From contig NZ_AUHG01000010.1 of NCBI RefSeq assembly GCF_000423065.1, positions 620,001 to 684,000 on the forward strand: 64,000 nucleotides of DNA, in the 5' to 3' direction. The DNA comes from Christiangramia echinicola DSM 19838. GTDB taxonomy: Bacteria; Bacteroidota; Bacteroidia; Flavobacteriales; Flavobacteriaceae. Shown here piece by piece: positions 9,066 to 19,053 of this stretch. Under the pieces are notes generated by a model. That model was given only the letters and a program-made list of their open reading frames with translations. It had not been told where the DNA came from and made no database searches. The number at the start of each line of letters is the position of its first letter. Position 1 is the stretch's first letter. The translations under genes and the position numbers were made by a program.

Positions 9066-10214
9066 CTAATAACCGAAATCTTTTTTAATCGCATCGGCTT
9101 TTTCGAGCATAAAATCTGCATCCAGGAATGCAATTTTCTCCTGCCCGTATGCATTTTGATAGATCCTCATGGCTCTTTTAGGATTCCCGGTTTCTTCCTC
9201 ATACCGCGCTTCAAAAAATGTTCCCAGCATAGTACCCGGGTAGTGCTCGAAAGCCATTTTGTAAAGGTCTTTATATTCTTCCCAGTTGCGGGTCTTTTCT
9301 ATCGCCTTATAAACGGCCATAAAATCATTCAGGCTTATTTTTTTCTTAATGCTATAAAGCTCTTCGATAGAATTATATTTTTCAGCTAAAAACTCTGACG
9401 GTGAAACTGAAGTTTGAAGCAATTTTTCATTATAATCTTTAGTTGAAATTGGGCGGTAAATTTCAAACATACTTTCAAGGGCAGAAGGGATAGCTTTTCC
9501 CACTAAAGAATAATGCGTAGCCCCTTCAAAATTGTCAAAATTATACTCAACCAGTTCATTTTCCAGGTTCTTAAGACTATTATCAAATCCAAGAATATCT
9601 TCTTTAAGATTTGGTACATCATCGCTGGCAGTAGCCATATAAAACCATTTTCTAGATTCTGCCGTATTTAAGGCATTAGTTACTCGATTAGCCATTTCGG
9701 GTGCTAGATCTGGGCTAAGATTAATATAACCCTGAAATATTGGATTCTGTTTCAACAGATAATAATTGATGAAATTTGAGGTGAAATCATGACCAACAAT
9801 AATTTTAAAATTAGCTGTTCTGTATTTTTGATCCAGATTGGCCAGTAGTTCCATTCCTATAAATTCAAAGAATTTAGCTCCTTTTCCTTCAGGCAGGAAA
9901 TTGTTTTCAGAATAGTAGGTGTCCTGCATTCTTACCCCATCCTGGTTAATTCCAACCACGATCATCTCTGGGGCATCTTCCCAGTATGAGTAATAATCTA
10001 CCATCCCGGCAACGGGTTCAAATAGATAATCTCCATCCAGGACAACAACAACAGGATATCTTTTATCTAGATTCTCTTCGTAATTTCTGGGTAACTGGAT
10101 CTTTATTTGCCTGGTTTCCCCAAGCTTTTGAGAAGTAATACTTTCGTATTTGATCTGCGCAAAATTGGCCAACGGCAATAGAATTGCCATTAGCAAAAGT
10201 AATAATCGTTTCAT
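9066..10214 (-). CDS. alpha/beta hydrolase (esterase D/IroE-like), altered nucleophile
   Basis: 382 residues with a signal peptide ending near ANFAQ. Residues ~50-250 follow the secreted putative esterase family (VVVVLDGDYLF, then MIVVGINQ, and a C-terminal ATHYS with His234). The nucleophile elbow, normally GHSxGG, reads GHDFTS, so Asp143 takes the place of the catalytic Ser. The remaining ~130 residues look helical and TPR-like. It may be a non-catalytic relative or use a different chemistry. It sits 35 bases after the flippase-like gene and 19 before radA. Confidence 0.78.
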   Translation of the reverse strand: MKRLLLLLMAILLPLANFAQIKYESITSQKLGETRQIKIQLPRNYEENLDKRYPVVVVLDGDYLFEPVAGMVDYYSYWEDAPEMIVVGINQDGVRMQDTYYSENNFLPEGKGAKFFEFIGMELLANLDQKYRTANFKIIVGHDFTSNFINYYLLKQNPIFQGYINLSPDLAPEMANRVTNALNTAESRKWFYMATASDDVPNLKEDILGFDNSLKNLENELVEYNFDNFEGATHYSLVGKAIPSALESMFEIYRPISTKDYNEKLLQTSVSPSEFLAEKYNSIEELYSIKKKISLNDFMAVYKAIEKTRNWEEYKDLYKMAFEHYPGTMLGTFFEARYEEETGNPKRAMRIYQNAYGQEKIAFLDADFMLEKADAIKKDFGY

Positions 10215-10249
10215 AGGTGTAGTATTGATTCGGACCTACAATATAATTA

Positions 10250-11215
10250 TTATTTCCTATTGTTTAAAAGTGGTAGAAAAATAAAGGACATTCCTCCAAA
10301 TAGAAGAACTACAGCTGTTTGTGTGGCCCATGAGATCCATCCAAAAGCTTCGGCTGCATGTTCCTGAATTCCGAAAAACATCAAAACTCCTCCAACAGCA
10401 AGTGGATAAACACCTATTCCTCCATTTGTGGCTGAAACTGCAAAGGATCCCACAACAAAAGCGGCCATGATGATACCAACAGGGGTGTTAGCGGTTTCAG
10501 GTATACTGAGCTGGATCACAAAAAACATTAATAGATAGAGAGTCCAGATAAAAACGGTATGAAATATAAAAGCCCATTTTTGCTTCATTTTCAGGATACT
10601 TTTCATACCCTCGAGTAATCCCTTAGCCAGGTTTTTTAATTTCTGAAATGGCAGCCAGGTAGATCTTCGTACTATATTGAGTCCTAGTATGATTATTCCT
10701 ACAAGCCCCAGAAATATAAAAAAGGTATTTAACGGATTTATATTCTGGTCTTGCAAATAGGCGAGAAGTTCGTTAGTTTGAAAGATAAGGGCTACTCCTA
10801 TGATAAGCATCAGGATGAGTAGATCTGCAACTCTTTCAGATATAATTGTGCCGAATCCTTTCTCGAATGGTACATCTTCGTAGGTAGATAAAGTAACTGC
10901 TCTTAGAACTTCACCAGACCTGGGAATTCCAAAATTGGCCAGATAAGCGGCCATTACTGCCATAAATCGGTTGGCCTGTGATGATTTGTAGCCCATAGGC
11001 TCCAGCATATATTTCCATCTATACGCACGGGAAAAATGGGAAATGGTTCCAAGTAAGAATGAGACCAGTATCCAGAATTTATTGGCGTCTAATATGCTTT
11101 GCCATAACTGTTCTCGTTCCTGTGGAGTAGAACTCTTTAAAGAATACCAGATCAAAAAAATCCCCAGAAATAAGGGGATAAAAATTTTCAATATTTTAAT
11201 GAGTTTTTTCTTCAA
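10250..11215 (-). CDS. lysylphosphatidylglycerol synthase TM-region / UPF0104 membrane protein
   Basis: 321 residues with about eight hydrophobic segments. Conserved features of the YbhN/AglD-like flippase domain are present (SRAYRWKYML, then FGIPRSGEVLRAVTLS). It lacks the soluble aminoacyl-transferase half of MprF, so it is a membrane-only member and may move a lipid-linked molecule across the inner membrane. It starts 6 bases after the panD stop, a position I believe is common in flavobacteria. Confidence 0.82.
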   Translation of the reverse strand: MKKKLIKILKIFIPLFLGIFLIWYSLKSSTPQEREQLWQSILDANKFWILVSFLLGTISHFSRAYRWKYMLEPMGYKSSQANRFMAVMAAYLANFGIPRSGEVLRAVTLSTYEDVPFEKGFGTIISERVADLLILMLIIGVALIFQTNELLAYLQDQNINPLNTFFIFLGLVGIIILGLNIVRRSTWLPFQKLKNLAKGLLEGMKSILKMKQKWAFIFHTVFIWTLYLLMFFVIQLSIPETANTPVGIIMAAFVVGSFAVSATNGGIGVYPLAVGGVLMFFGIQEHAAEAFGWISWATQTAVVLLFGGMSFIFLPLLNNRK

Positions 11216-11221
11216 TGAAGA

Positions 11222-11572
11222 TTAATTCAATAAGTTGGTTTCCTCATCTGGAAATACTAGTGATGGTTTGAAGTTTTTGGCTTCTTCCAGTTCCATAATT
11301 CCGTAGGAAATAATGATCAGGATGTCTCCTTTTGCAACTTTTCTGGCTGCAGCCCCGTTTAGGGTTATTTCACCAGAGTTTCTAGGGCCGGGAATAACAT
11401 ATGTTTCAAGACGCTCACCATTGTTATTGTTTACTATCTGAACCTTCTCTCCTTCAATGATATTGGCCGCCTCCATAAGGTCTTCATCAATTGTTATACT
11501 TCCAATATAGTTTAAATCTGCGCCGGTTACTTTTACACGGTGGATTTTTGACTTTACTACGTGAATCTGCAT
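11222..11572 (-). CDS. panD: aspartate 1-decarboxylase
   Basis: 116 residues. PanD makes beta-alanine from aspartate for pantothenate and coenzyme A synthesis. The proenzyme self-cleaves between Gly24 and Ser25 (YIGSITID) to form the pyruvoyl cofactor, and that motif is intact. The start lies 8 bases downstream of the panC stop, so the two genes that feed pantothenate synthesis are cotranscribed. Confidence 0.97.
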   Translation of the reverse strand: MQIHVVKSKIHRVKVTGADLNYIGSITIDEDLMEAANIIEGEKVQIVNNNNGERLETYVIPGPRNSGEITLNGAAARKVAKGDILIIISYGIMELEEAKNFKPSLVFPDEETNLLN

Positions 11573-11580
11573 TGTTTAAT

Positions 11581-12432
11581 TTAATTGTCCAGAGCGATAT
11601 TATCAATTAGCCTGATCTCATCTGCATAGACTGCGATAAATGCTCTGTAATTATTTCCTTTTTCTTTTTTTGTAATCTTTTTTAAGGTATTGGAATCGGC
11701 AATTTCAAAATATTCCAAATCCAAAGTCGGGTGGTCTTTAAACTTATTTTCTACCCATTCGTTTACATAATCTGCACTTTCTGTGCCAAATAGCTGTTTG
11801 ACATCTTTTAGAGTCTCGTAAATAAAAGCTGCCTTTTCCCGATTTTGGCTACTTAGACGTTCGTTTCTTGAAGACCTTGCAAGACCAGAATCTTCTCTTA
11901 AAATAGGACAGCCAATGATCTCTACAGGTAAGCCTGTCTTTTCGGTAAGCTTTCTAACGATTTGCAATTGCTGAAAATCTTTCTCCCCAAAGAAGGCTTT
12001 ATCTGGAGTAATAATTTGGAATAAACGTTTTACAACCGTTCCAACACCGTCAAAATGACCGTTTCTGAATTTTCCTTCCATTACAGATTCTAAACCTTCG
12101 AAATCAAAATTTTCAGAAAGTATAGTTTCTCCGTAAAGTTCATTTGCAGTAGGAGTAAAAATCCAGATGTCTCCAATTTTGGTTTTCAGTAATTCAAGGT
12201 CTTTTTCCAGGTTGCGGGGATATTTATCCAGATCTTCCTGGTTATTGAATTGCGTGGGATTTACGAAAATACTAACCACAACCTGATCAGATTCTTTCAG
12301 GGCATTACTCACAAGAGAAAGATGACCCTCATGTAATGCGCCCATGGTTGGAACGAGTCCAACGCTTTTTCCTTCAGATTTTATCTTCTGAATGGCCTGT
12401 ATAAGTGGATCTTTCTCCCTAAAAACCTGCAT
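11581..12432 (-). CDS. panC: pantothenate synthetase
   Basis: 283 residues, normal length. It joins pantoate and beta-alanine using ATP. The adenylate-forming HIGH-like motif is HEGH (34-37) within PTMGALHEGH, and the KMSKS-like segment is LARSSRNERLS. It is the first gene of a six-gene minus-strand run (panC, panD, flippase-like, esterase-like, radA, M23 peptidase) with gaps of 6 to 42 bases. A -7-like box lies 24 bases upstream. Confidence 0.97.
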   Translation of the reverse strand: MQVFREKDPLIQAIQKIKSEGKSVGLVPTMGALHEGHLSLVSNALKESDQVVVSIFVNPTQFNNQEDLDKYPRNLEKDLELLKTKIGDIWIFTPTANELYGETILSENFDFEGLESVMEGKFRNGHFDGVGTVVKRLFQIITPDKAFFGEKDFQQLQIVRKLTEKTGLPVEIIGCPILREDSGLARSSRNERLSSQNREKAAFIYETLKDVKQLFGTESADYVNEWVENKFKDHPTLDLEYFEIADSNTLKKITKKEKGNNYRAFIAVYADEIRLIDNIALDN

Positions 12433-12455
12433 TTTGGTATAAAATTAACAGCGTG

Positions 12456-12463
12456 CAAACTTA
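12456..12463 (-). promoter_or_regulatory. candidate -7 box for the panC operon
   Basis: On the minus strand the sequence is TAAGTTTG, matching TAnnTTTG, 24 bases before the panC start. No good -33 TTG is seen at the right spacing. Confidence 0.35.
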
Positions 12464-12494
12464 ATATTTCTCTGGCAATCTGCATAAATTTTTG

Positions 12495-12502
12495 TAATTT
12501 TG
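12495..12502 (+). promoter_or_regulatory. candidate -7 box for the glycogen-synthase-like gene
   Basis: TAATTTTG, matching TAnnTTTG, 41 bases before the start at 12543. It is divergent from the panC box 32 bases away, so the gap holds a divergent promoter pair. Confidence 0.4.
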
Positions 12503-12542
12503 CGTGTTTTTTATTCGGAAACGTAACTAAAGCAAAGAATTT

Positions 12543-13355
12543 ATGAAAGATAAGAGAGTGTTATACGTCTCGTCTGAAGTTATACCCTACTTACCTGAAA
12601 CCGATATTTCATCAACCTCTTTTGAAGCTGCAAAAATGGTGAATAACCTTGGTGGCCAAATTAGAATTTTCATGCCCAGATTCGGTAATATCAATGAAAG
12701 AAGGCATCAATTGCATGAAGTCATTAGACTTTCAGGGATGAATCTAGTTATTAATGACCTGGATATGCCGCTAATTATTAAGGTGGCCTCTATTCCAAAA
12801 GAGAGAATGCAGGTCTATTTTATAGATAACGAAGATTATTTTAAAAGAAAGGCAACTTTAACAGATGAAGATGGAAATCTCTTTTCTGATAACGATGAGC
12901 GCGCTATTTTCTTTGCGAAAGGAGTGATAGAAACAGTTAAAAAACTTAACTGGTCACCAGATATCATCCATGTTCACGGTTGGTTGGCGTCTTTATTGCC
13001 GCTATACCTAAGAAACTATTATGGAAACGAACCATTATTTAGAGATTCAAAAATTGTAACCTCTGTTTACAATCAAAGTTTTGATGGAGCGTTAGATGAA
13101 GAGTTGCGTGAGAAAATATTATTTGACGGTTTGGAGAATGCGAATGTTAAGCATCTTAAAACTCCAAATTTTGTCAACTTAATTAAAACCGCCGTAGACA
13201 ATTCTGATGCAATAGTCATGGGTGGTGATAATGTGCCTGAAGAATTGAAGACTTACGTTGGTAAATTAAATAAGCCAGTCCTTCCGTTTACTGAAAAGGA
13301 AAATTTCTCTCACGCCTATCAGGAGTTTTATGACACAAAAGTATTGTCTGAATAG
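12543..13355 (+). CDS. glycogen/starch synthase-like protein (GT5 N-terminal half only)
   Basis: 270 residues resembling the N-terminal Rossmann domain of GlgA (GT5), including the start RVLYVSSEVIPY and IIHVHGWLASLLPLYL. Full-length GlgA is about 470 residues; the C-terminal nucleotide-sugar-binding domain is missing and the N-terminal KxGGLGDV loop is replaced by ISSTSFEAA. Catalysis as a normal glycogen synthase is therefore unlikely, and a regulatory or other sugar-nucleotide role is possible. It precedes the DUF4270 gene by 16 bases, then glmS, suggesting a link to cell-envelope sugar metabolism. Confidence 0.78.
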   Translation: MKDKRVLYVSSEVIPYLPETDISSTSFEAAKMVNNLGGQIRIFMPRFGNINERRHQLHEVIRLSGMNLVINDLDMPLIIKVASIPKERMQVYFIDNEDYFKRKATLTDEDGNLFSDNDERAIFFAKGVIETVKKLNWSPDIIHVHGWLASLLPLYLRNYYGNEPLFRDSKIVTSVYNQSFDGALDEELREKILFDGLENANVKHLKTPNFVNLIKTAVDNSDAIVMGGDNVPEELKTYVGKLNKPVLPFTEKENFSHAYQEFYDTKVLSE

Positions 13356-13371
13356 TAAGTAAAAGTATTAA

Positions 13372-14946
13372 ATGAAATTAAACAGATTGTTCCAGATAAC
13401 GGCTATCACGGCTGTTATTTTCGGTTTTATAGGATGTGATGAAGAATTCACTGAAGTTGGAGGAGAAATAATAAATAATCCATCAAATGTAGAATTGAGA
13501 GAAATAGAGGTTAATGCCTATTCTCAGGTGGTTAATTCTATTCAAACAAATAACCTTTCAAATTCTATCCTTGGAGTTAATAATAACCCGGTTTACGGAG
13601 AAAGTGCTGCGAGTATAATTACTCAGTTGACTTTATCTTCTGAAGACCCGGAATTTGGTGAGAATGTGCAGTTGGATAGTGTGGTCATGACCATACCATA
13701 TTTTTCAACCGAAATCCAGAATTCTGTAGATGGGGAAATTCTATATGCATTAGATTCCATTTATGGTAATGAGTCTTTTAAGCTATCTGTTTACGAGACC
13801 TCATATTTTTTAAATGACCTGGATCCAGATGCTGGATTTGAACAGAGCCAGAAATACTATTCAGATCAACAGAGTAATGTTGAGCAGAATATTCTTGGTG
13901 AGGCTCTTATAGTTAAAGAAGACTTTAAGCCTTCTTCTGCTTCTTTTACTTCTTATGAAGTGAATGTTGACGGTGTAAATGATACGATTGTAAATGCTCC
14001 AGCATTAAGAGTTCATCTACCGGTGGATTATTTTCAGAATAAAATTATTGCTAAAGAAGGATCAACAGAACTTTTAAATAATAATAATTTCAAAAATTAT
14101 CTAAGAAGTTTATTGATCAAGGCAGAATCTAACGGTTCGGGTGGCAGCCAGATTCTATTGAATTTTGCAGAGCAGGGTAGAACCCCACAGATTAGTCTGT
14201 ACTATAAAAAAGATTCAGAAGATGGGGACGAAACAGAACAGGTTAGAGGTAGTTTTGCTCTTAATATGACCGGGAATAGATTTAACACATTTGAAGGTGA
14301 ATTTCCTGAGGATGTTACCCAGGCCATAAACGCACAAACTTCAGAAACCGGAGCCGAAAATCTTTATATTAGAGCTGAAGAAGGTAGTATGGCGGTTATA
14401 GAGTTATTTACAGATGCAGAGGAATTGGAGGCTCTAAGAAGTGAAGAGTTATTAATTAATGAAGCAGACCTTACTTTCTATGTAAATGAAAGTCTGGTGA
14501 ATGGCGGAGATGAGCCAAGACGTTTGTATCTATATGATCTTACCAATAATACTTTTCTGGCAGATTATGCATTAGATATTACCTATAGTGTTGCTAATCC
14601 TGATGCTTCGATTACTAACTTTTCTGAAGTGGTAGCTGAAGATGAGAGCGGTAAATATTACAATATTAGAATCACTAACCATGTGAGTAGGATCATTAAT
14701 AATGATGCTGAAAATGTAAAACTTGGACTGGTAATTGTTCCAAATATTAACTCTGCTGTTTCCAGAGGGGCTCAAGGGTCTCTTGGTGGTTCTTTAATGT
14801 CTGCCACCAGGGAAATGCCAGAATTGATAGACCAGATCCCTTCTGTAAATAGCTTAACTCCTACGGGAACAGTATTGCACGGGAACCTGTCTAACGATGA
14901 TGATAAAAGATTAAAATTAAAAATTTACTATACCAACTTTAATTAG
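13372..14946 (+). CDS. DUF4270 family lipoprotein
   Basis: 524 residues. The N-terminus is a lipoprotein signal (hydrophobic core, FIGC with Cys22), followed by DEEFTEVGGEII, typical of DUF4270 proteins of Bacteroidota. The rest is beta-rich with no recognised catalytic motif. It is probably held in the outer membrane, with unknown function. It lies between the glycogen-synthase-like gene (16 bases) and glmS (8 bases), so the three are likely one transcript. Confidence 0.85.
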   Translation: MKLNRLFQITAITAVIFGFIGCDEEFTEVGGEIINNPSNVELREIEVNAYSQVVNSIQTNNLSNSILGVNNNPVYGESAASIITQLTLSSEDPEFGENVQLDSVVMTIPYFSTEIQNSVDGEILYALDSIYGNESFKLSVYETSYFLNDLDPDAGFEQSQKYYSDQQSNVEQNILGEALIVKEDFKPSSASFTSYEVNVDGVNDTIVNAPALRVHLPVDYFQNKIIAKEGSTELLNNNNFKNYLRSLLIKAESNGSGGSQILLNFAEQGRTPQISLYYKKDSEDGDETEQVRGSFALNMTGNRFNTFEGEFPEDVTQAINAQTSETGAENLYIRAEEGSMAVIELFTDAEELEALRSEELLINEADLTFYVNESLVNGGDEPRRLYLYDLTNNTFLADYALDITYSVANPDASITNFSEVVAEDESGKYYNIRITNHVSRIINNDAENVKLGLVIVPNINSAVSRGAQGSLGGSLMSATREMPELIDQIPSVNSLTPTGTVLHGNLSNDDDKRLKLKIYYTNFN

Positions 14947-14954
14947 AGAGAATT

Positions 14955-16802
14955 ATGTGTGGAATTGTTGGATACATAGGTCACAGGGAAGCTTACCCAA
15001 TAGTCCTTAAGGGGCTCCAAAGATTAGAATATAGAGGTTATGATAGTGCAGGTATTGCGCTTTATGACGGGAAGGAATTAAAAATGAGCAAGACCAAAGG
15101 AAAGGTCGCAGATTTAAAAGCTCGTTTAGAAAGTGAAATTTCTACAGATGGAACTGTTGGTATTGGTCATACAAGATGGGCAACCCATGGTGAACCTAAT
15201 GATGTGAATTCGCATCCTCATTATTCAAATTCAGGGGACCTGGTTATTATTCATAACGGGATCATTGAAAACTATGATGCTCTTAAAAAAGAGTTGAAAA
15301 AAAGAGGGTATACTTTTAAAAGTGATACAGATACCGAGGTACTTGTAAATCTTATAGAAGATGTTATTCTAAAAGAGAATGTAAAGCTTGGAAAAGCTGT
15401 ACAGATCGCATTGAACCAGACTATTGGGGCATATGCTATTGCTGTTTTTAATAAAACGAAACCAGACGAATTAGTTGTTGCTCGTTTAGGTAGTCCGCTG
15501 GCTATTGGAGTTGGTGACGACGAATTTTTTGTGGCTTCAGATGCATCCCCTTTTATTGAATTTACAAATAACGCTATTTACCTTGAAGACGGTGAAATGG
15601 CAGTTATTAGAAGACATAAAGATGTTAAGATCAGAAAGATCAAGGATGATACTTTAGTAGATCCATATATACAGGAGCTACAAATGAACCTTGAGCAGAT
15701 CGAAAAAGGTGGCTACGAGCATTTCATGTTAAAAGAAATTCATGAGCAGCCAAGTGCTATAAGTGATACCTATAGAGGTAGAATGCTTGTAGATCAAGGT
15801 ATTATTAGGATGGCTGGAATCGATGATAATATGGAGCGTATTGCGAATGCAAAGCGAATCATTATCGTTGCTTGCGGAACTTCCTGGCATGCTGGTCTCG
15901 TTGCTGAATATATTTTTGAAGACATCGCCAGGATTCCGGTGGAGGTTGAATATGCTTCAGAATTTAGATATCGAAATCCGGTGATCTCTGAAAATGATGT
16001 GGTAATTGCTATTTCTCAAAGTGGTGAAACGGCAGATACCATGGCGGCGATTAAACTTGCAAAAGAAAAAGGAGCTTTTACTTTTGGAGTTTGTAATGTG
16101 GTTGGTTCTTCTATTTCTAGAGAAACTGACGCGGGAGCTTATACTCATGCAGGACCAGAAATTGGAGTTGCGTCTACAAAAGCTTTTACTACCCAGATCA
16201 CTGTTCTTACATTAATGGCTCTTAAGCTTGGTAAGTTCAAAGGCACTATTTCTCACAGTGATTTCCAATTCCATTTACAGGAACTGGAAAGAATTCCAGA
16301 GAAGATTAAAAAGGCGCTTGAATCTGATAAACTTATTCAGGAAGTTGCTTTCAAATATAAAGATGCACCAAATTGTCTTTATTTAGGTAGAGGTTATAAT
16401 TTCCCGGTTGCTCTTGAAGGAGCTTTAAAGCTTAAAGAGATCTCTTATATCCATGCTGAAGGTTATCCTGCTGCAGAGATGAAGCACGGGCCAATTGCAC
16501 TTATTGATGAGCAAATGCCAGTCGTAGTGATCGCTACTAAGAAGGGACATTATGAGAAAGTGGTAAGTAACATCCAGGAGATCAAGTCTAGAAAAGGTAA
16601 GATCATTGGAGTGGTTACAGAGGGAGATGAAGAGGTAAGAGAACTTGCAGATTATGTGATCGAAGTTCCGGAGACTATGGAGTCACTGACACCTTTATTA
16701 ACTACGATCCCTTTACAATTACTTTCCTATCATATTGCTGTAATGTTAGGTAAGAATGTAGATCAGCCAAGAAACCTGGCGAAATCTGTTACGGTAGAAT
16801 AA
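14955..16802 (+). CDS. glmS: glutamine-fructose-6-phosphate aminotransferase (isomerizing)
   Basis: 615 residues, full length. Cys2 of MCGIVGYIGH is the N-terminal glutaminase nucleophile after Met removal. Two SIS domains follow with typical ISQSGETADT and STKAFTTQ motifs, and the C-terminus ends NLAKSVTVE. It makes glucosamine-6-phosphate, the entry to peptidoglycan and LPS amino sugars. A strong intrinsic terminator begins about 20 bases downstream. I see no glmS riboswitch-like leader; the gene follows DUF4270 after only 8 bases. Confidence 0.98.
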   Translation: MCGIVGYIGHREAYPIVLKGLQRLEYRGYDSAGIALYDGKELKMSKTKGKVADLKARLESEISTDGTVGIGHTRWATHGEPNDVNSHPHYSNSGDLVIIHNGIIENYDALKKELKKRGYTFKSDTDTEVLVNLIEDVILKENVKLGKAVQIALNQTIGAYAIAVFNKTKPDELVVARLGSPLAIGVGDDEFFVASDASPFIEFTNNAIYLEDGEMAVIRRHKDVKIRKIKDDTLVDPYIQELQMNLEQIEKGGYEHFMLKEIHEQPSAISDTYRGRMLVDQGIIRMAGIDDNMERIANAKRIIIVACGTSWHAGLVAEYIFEDIARIPVEVEYASEFRYRNPVISENDVVIAISQSGETADTMAAIKLAKEKGAFTFGVCNVVGSSISRETDAGAYTHAGPEIGVASTKAFTTQITVLTLMALKLGKFKGTISHSDFQFHLQELERIPEKIKKALESDKLIQEVAFKYKDAPNCLYLGRGYNFPVALEGALKLKEISYIHAEGYPAAEMKHGPIALIDEQMPVVVIATKKGHYEKVVSNIQEIKSRKGKIIGVVTEGDEEVRELADYVIEVPETMESLTPLLTTIPLQLLSYHIAVMLGKNVDQPRNLAKSVTVE

Positions 16803-16822
16803 AATTTGAAATCATAATATTT

Positions 16823-16858
16823 AAAAACCCTTCTCATTTTATGCAGAAGGGTTTTTTA
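16823..16858 (+). terminator. intrinsic terminator after glmS
   Basis: An 11-bp stem (AAAACCCTTCT paired with AGAAGGGTTTT) is followed by a T-run. Confidence 0.88.
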
Positions 16859-16880
16859 TTTAAAAGTAATTGATGCTTTT

Positions 16881-16902
16881 AAATCAGCTTTTTAGCTGAT
16901 TT
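16881..16902. repeat. inverted repeat upstream of atpD
   Basis: AAATCAGCT, four T, AGCTGATTT: perfect 9-bp arms with a 4-base loop. It sits between the glmS terminator and the atpD -7 box. There is no T-run after it, so it could be a second weak terminator, an operator or part of no signal. Confidence 0.4.
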
Positions 16903-16955
16903 GCTAAACATTCAAAACTTCTCAAATTTTCAATATGTTTTTTGCTAGAAAAATT

Positions 16956-16963
16956 TATCTTTG
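16956..16963 (+). promoter_or_regulatory. candidate -7 box for atpDC
   Basis: TATCTTTG matches TAnnTTTG. It lies 93 bases before the atpD start, which predicts a leader of roughly 90 bases. Confidence 0.5.
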
Positions 16964-17056
16964 CAGCCTGAAAATGACCTGTTTCATTTTTATGATTTTT
17001 TAAATCAGCGAAATAGGTTTTTGAATTTTACTATTAAAAATTAAAGAATTAGATAA

Positions 17057-18568
<1,512 letters not shown>

Positions 18569-18578
18569 AATAAGTTAG

Positions 18579-18875
18579 ATGTATTTAGAAATTGTAACTC
18601 CAGAAGCTGTAGTGTTTAGAGCAAAGGTTGATGCGGTAAAAGTACCGGGACATGATGGTGAATTCCAGATGTTGAGTAATCACGCTCCTATTGTTTCTAC
18701 TTTAACTGAAGGTGAAGTTAAGATTAGTCTTACTGCCGGAAGTGAAAATGAAATAAAGAGAAAAGATCAGTCAGGTTTTAGAAATGAAACTTCAGAGCCA
18801 GATGTTCTTTATTACACTATTAAAGGAGGAGTTCTTGAAATGAAAGATAATAAAGCTATTGTTTTAGCCGATTAA
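18579..18875 (+). CDS. atpC: F1Fo ATP synthase subunit epsilon, short form
   Basis: 98 residues beginning MYLEIVTPEAVVFRAKVDAV, with the conserved PGHDGEFQMLSNHAPIVSTL of the N-terminal beta-sandwich. E. coli epsilon has about 139 residues; the C-terminal two-helix domain that inhibits ATP hydrolysis is absent. A stretch of charged residues (about 63-80) interrupts the sandwich. It follows atpD by 10 bases and is closed by a strong terminator. Confidence 0.95.
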   Translation: MYLEIVTPEAVVFRAKVDAVKVPGHDGEFQMLSNHAPIVSTLTEGEVKISLTAGSENEIKRKDQSGFRNETSEPDVLYYTIKGGVLEMKDNKAIVLAD

Positions 18876-18894
18876 CTTTCAGAACATATATTTT

Positions 18895-18928
18895 AAAAAA
18901 GGCCTTTCAATCGAAAGGCCTTTTTTTA
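18895..18928 (+). terminator. intrinsic terminator after atpC
   Basis: A long stem, AAAAAAGGCCTTTC with GAAAGGCCTTTTTT, with a short loop and a T-run. Confidence 0.9.
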
Positions 18929-19053
18929 TTAAAAATTTTTCAAAAGGCCTTCTGAAGCGTAAAAGAGTAAAAAGTAGTTTGTTTCAATAAATTTTAATAT
19001 CTTAAAGGGTTAAAAGTCAGTTAGTTGTATTGTATTTAGTAAAGGGTATTATT

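Noticed and set aside
18579-18875. atpC as a truncated pseudogene
   Set aside because: The short epsilon form is intact, follows atpD closely and is closed by a terminator. Loss of the helices is a known natural variant.
19030-19053. TTG at 19030 as start of the lectin-like/OmpA protein
   Set aside because: It would add eight residues in front of a proper signal peptide. An ATG at 19054 or 19066 fits better.
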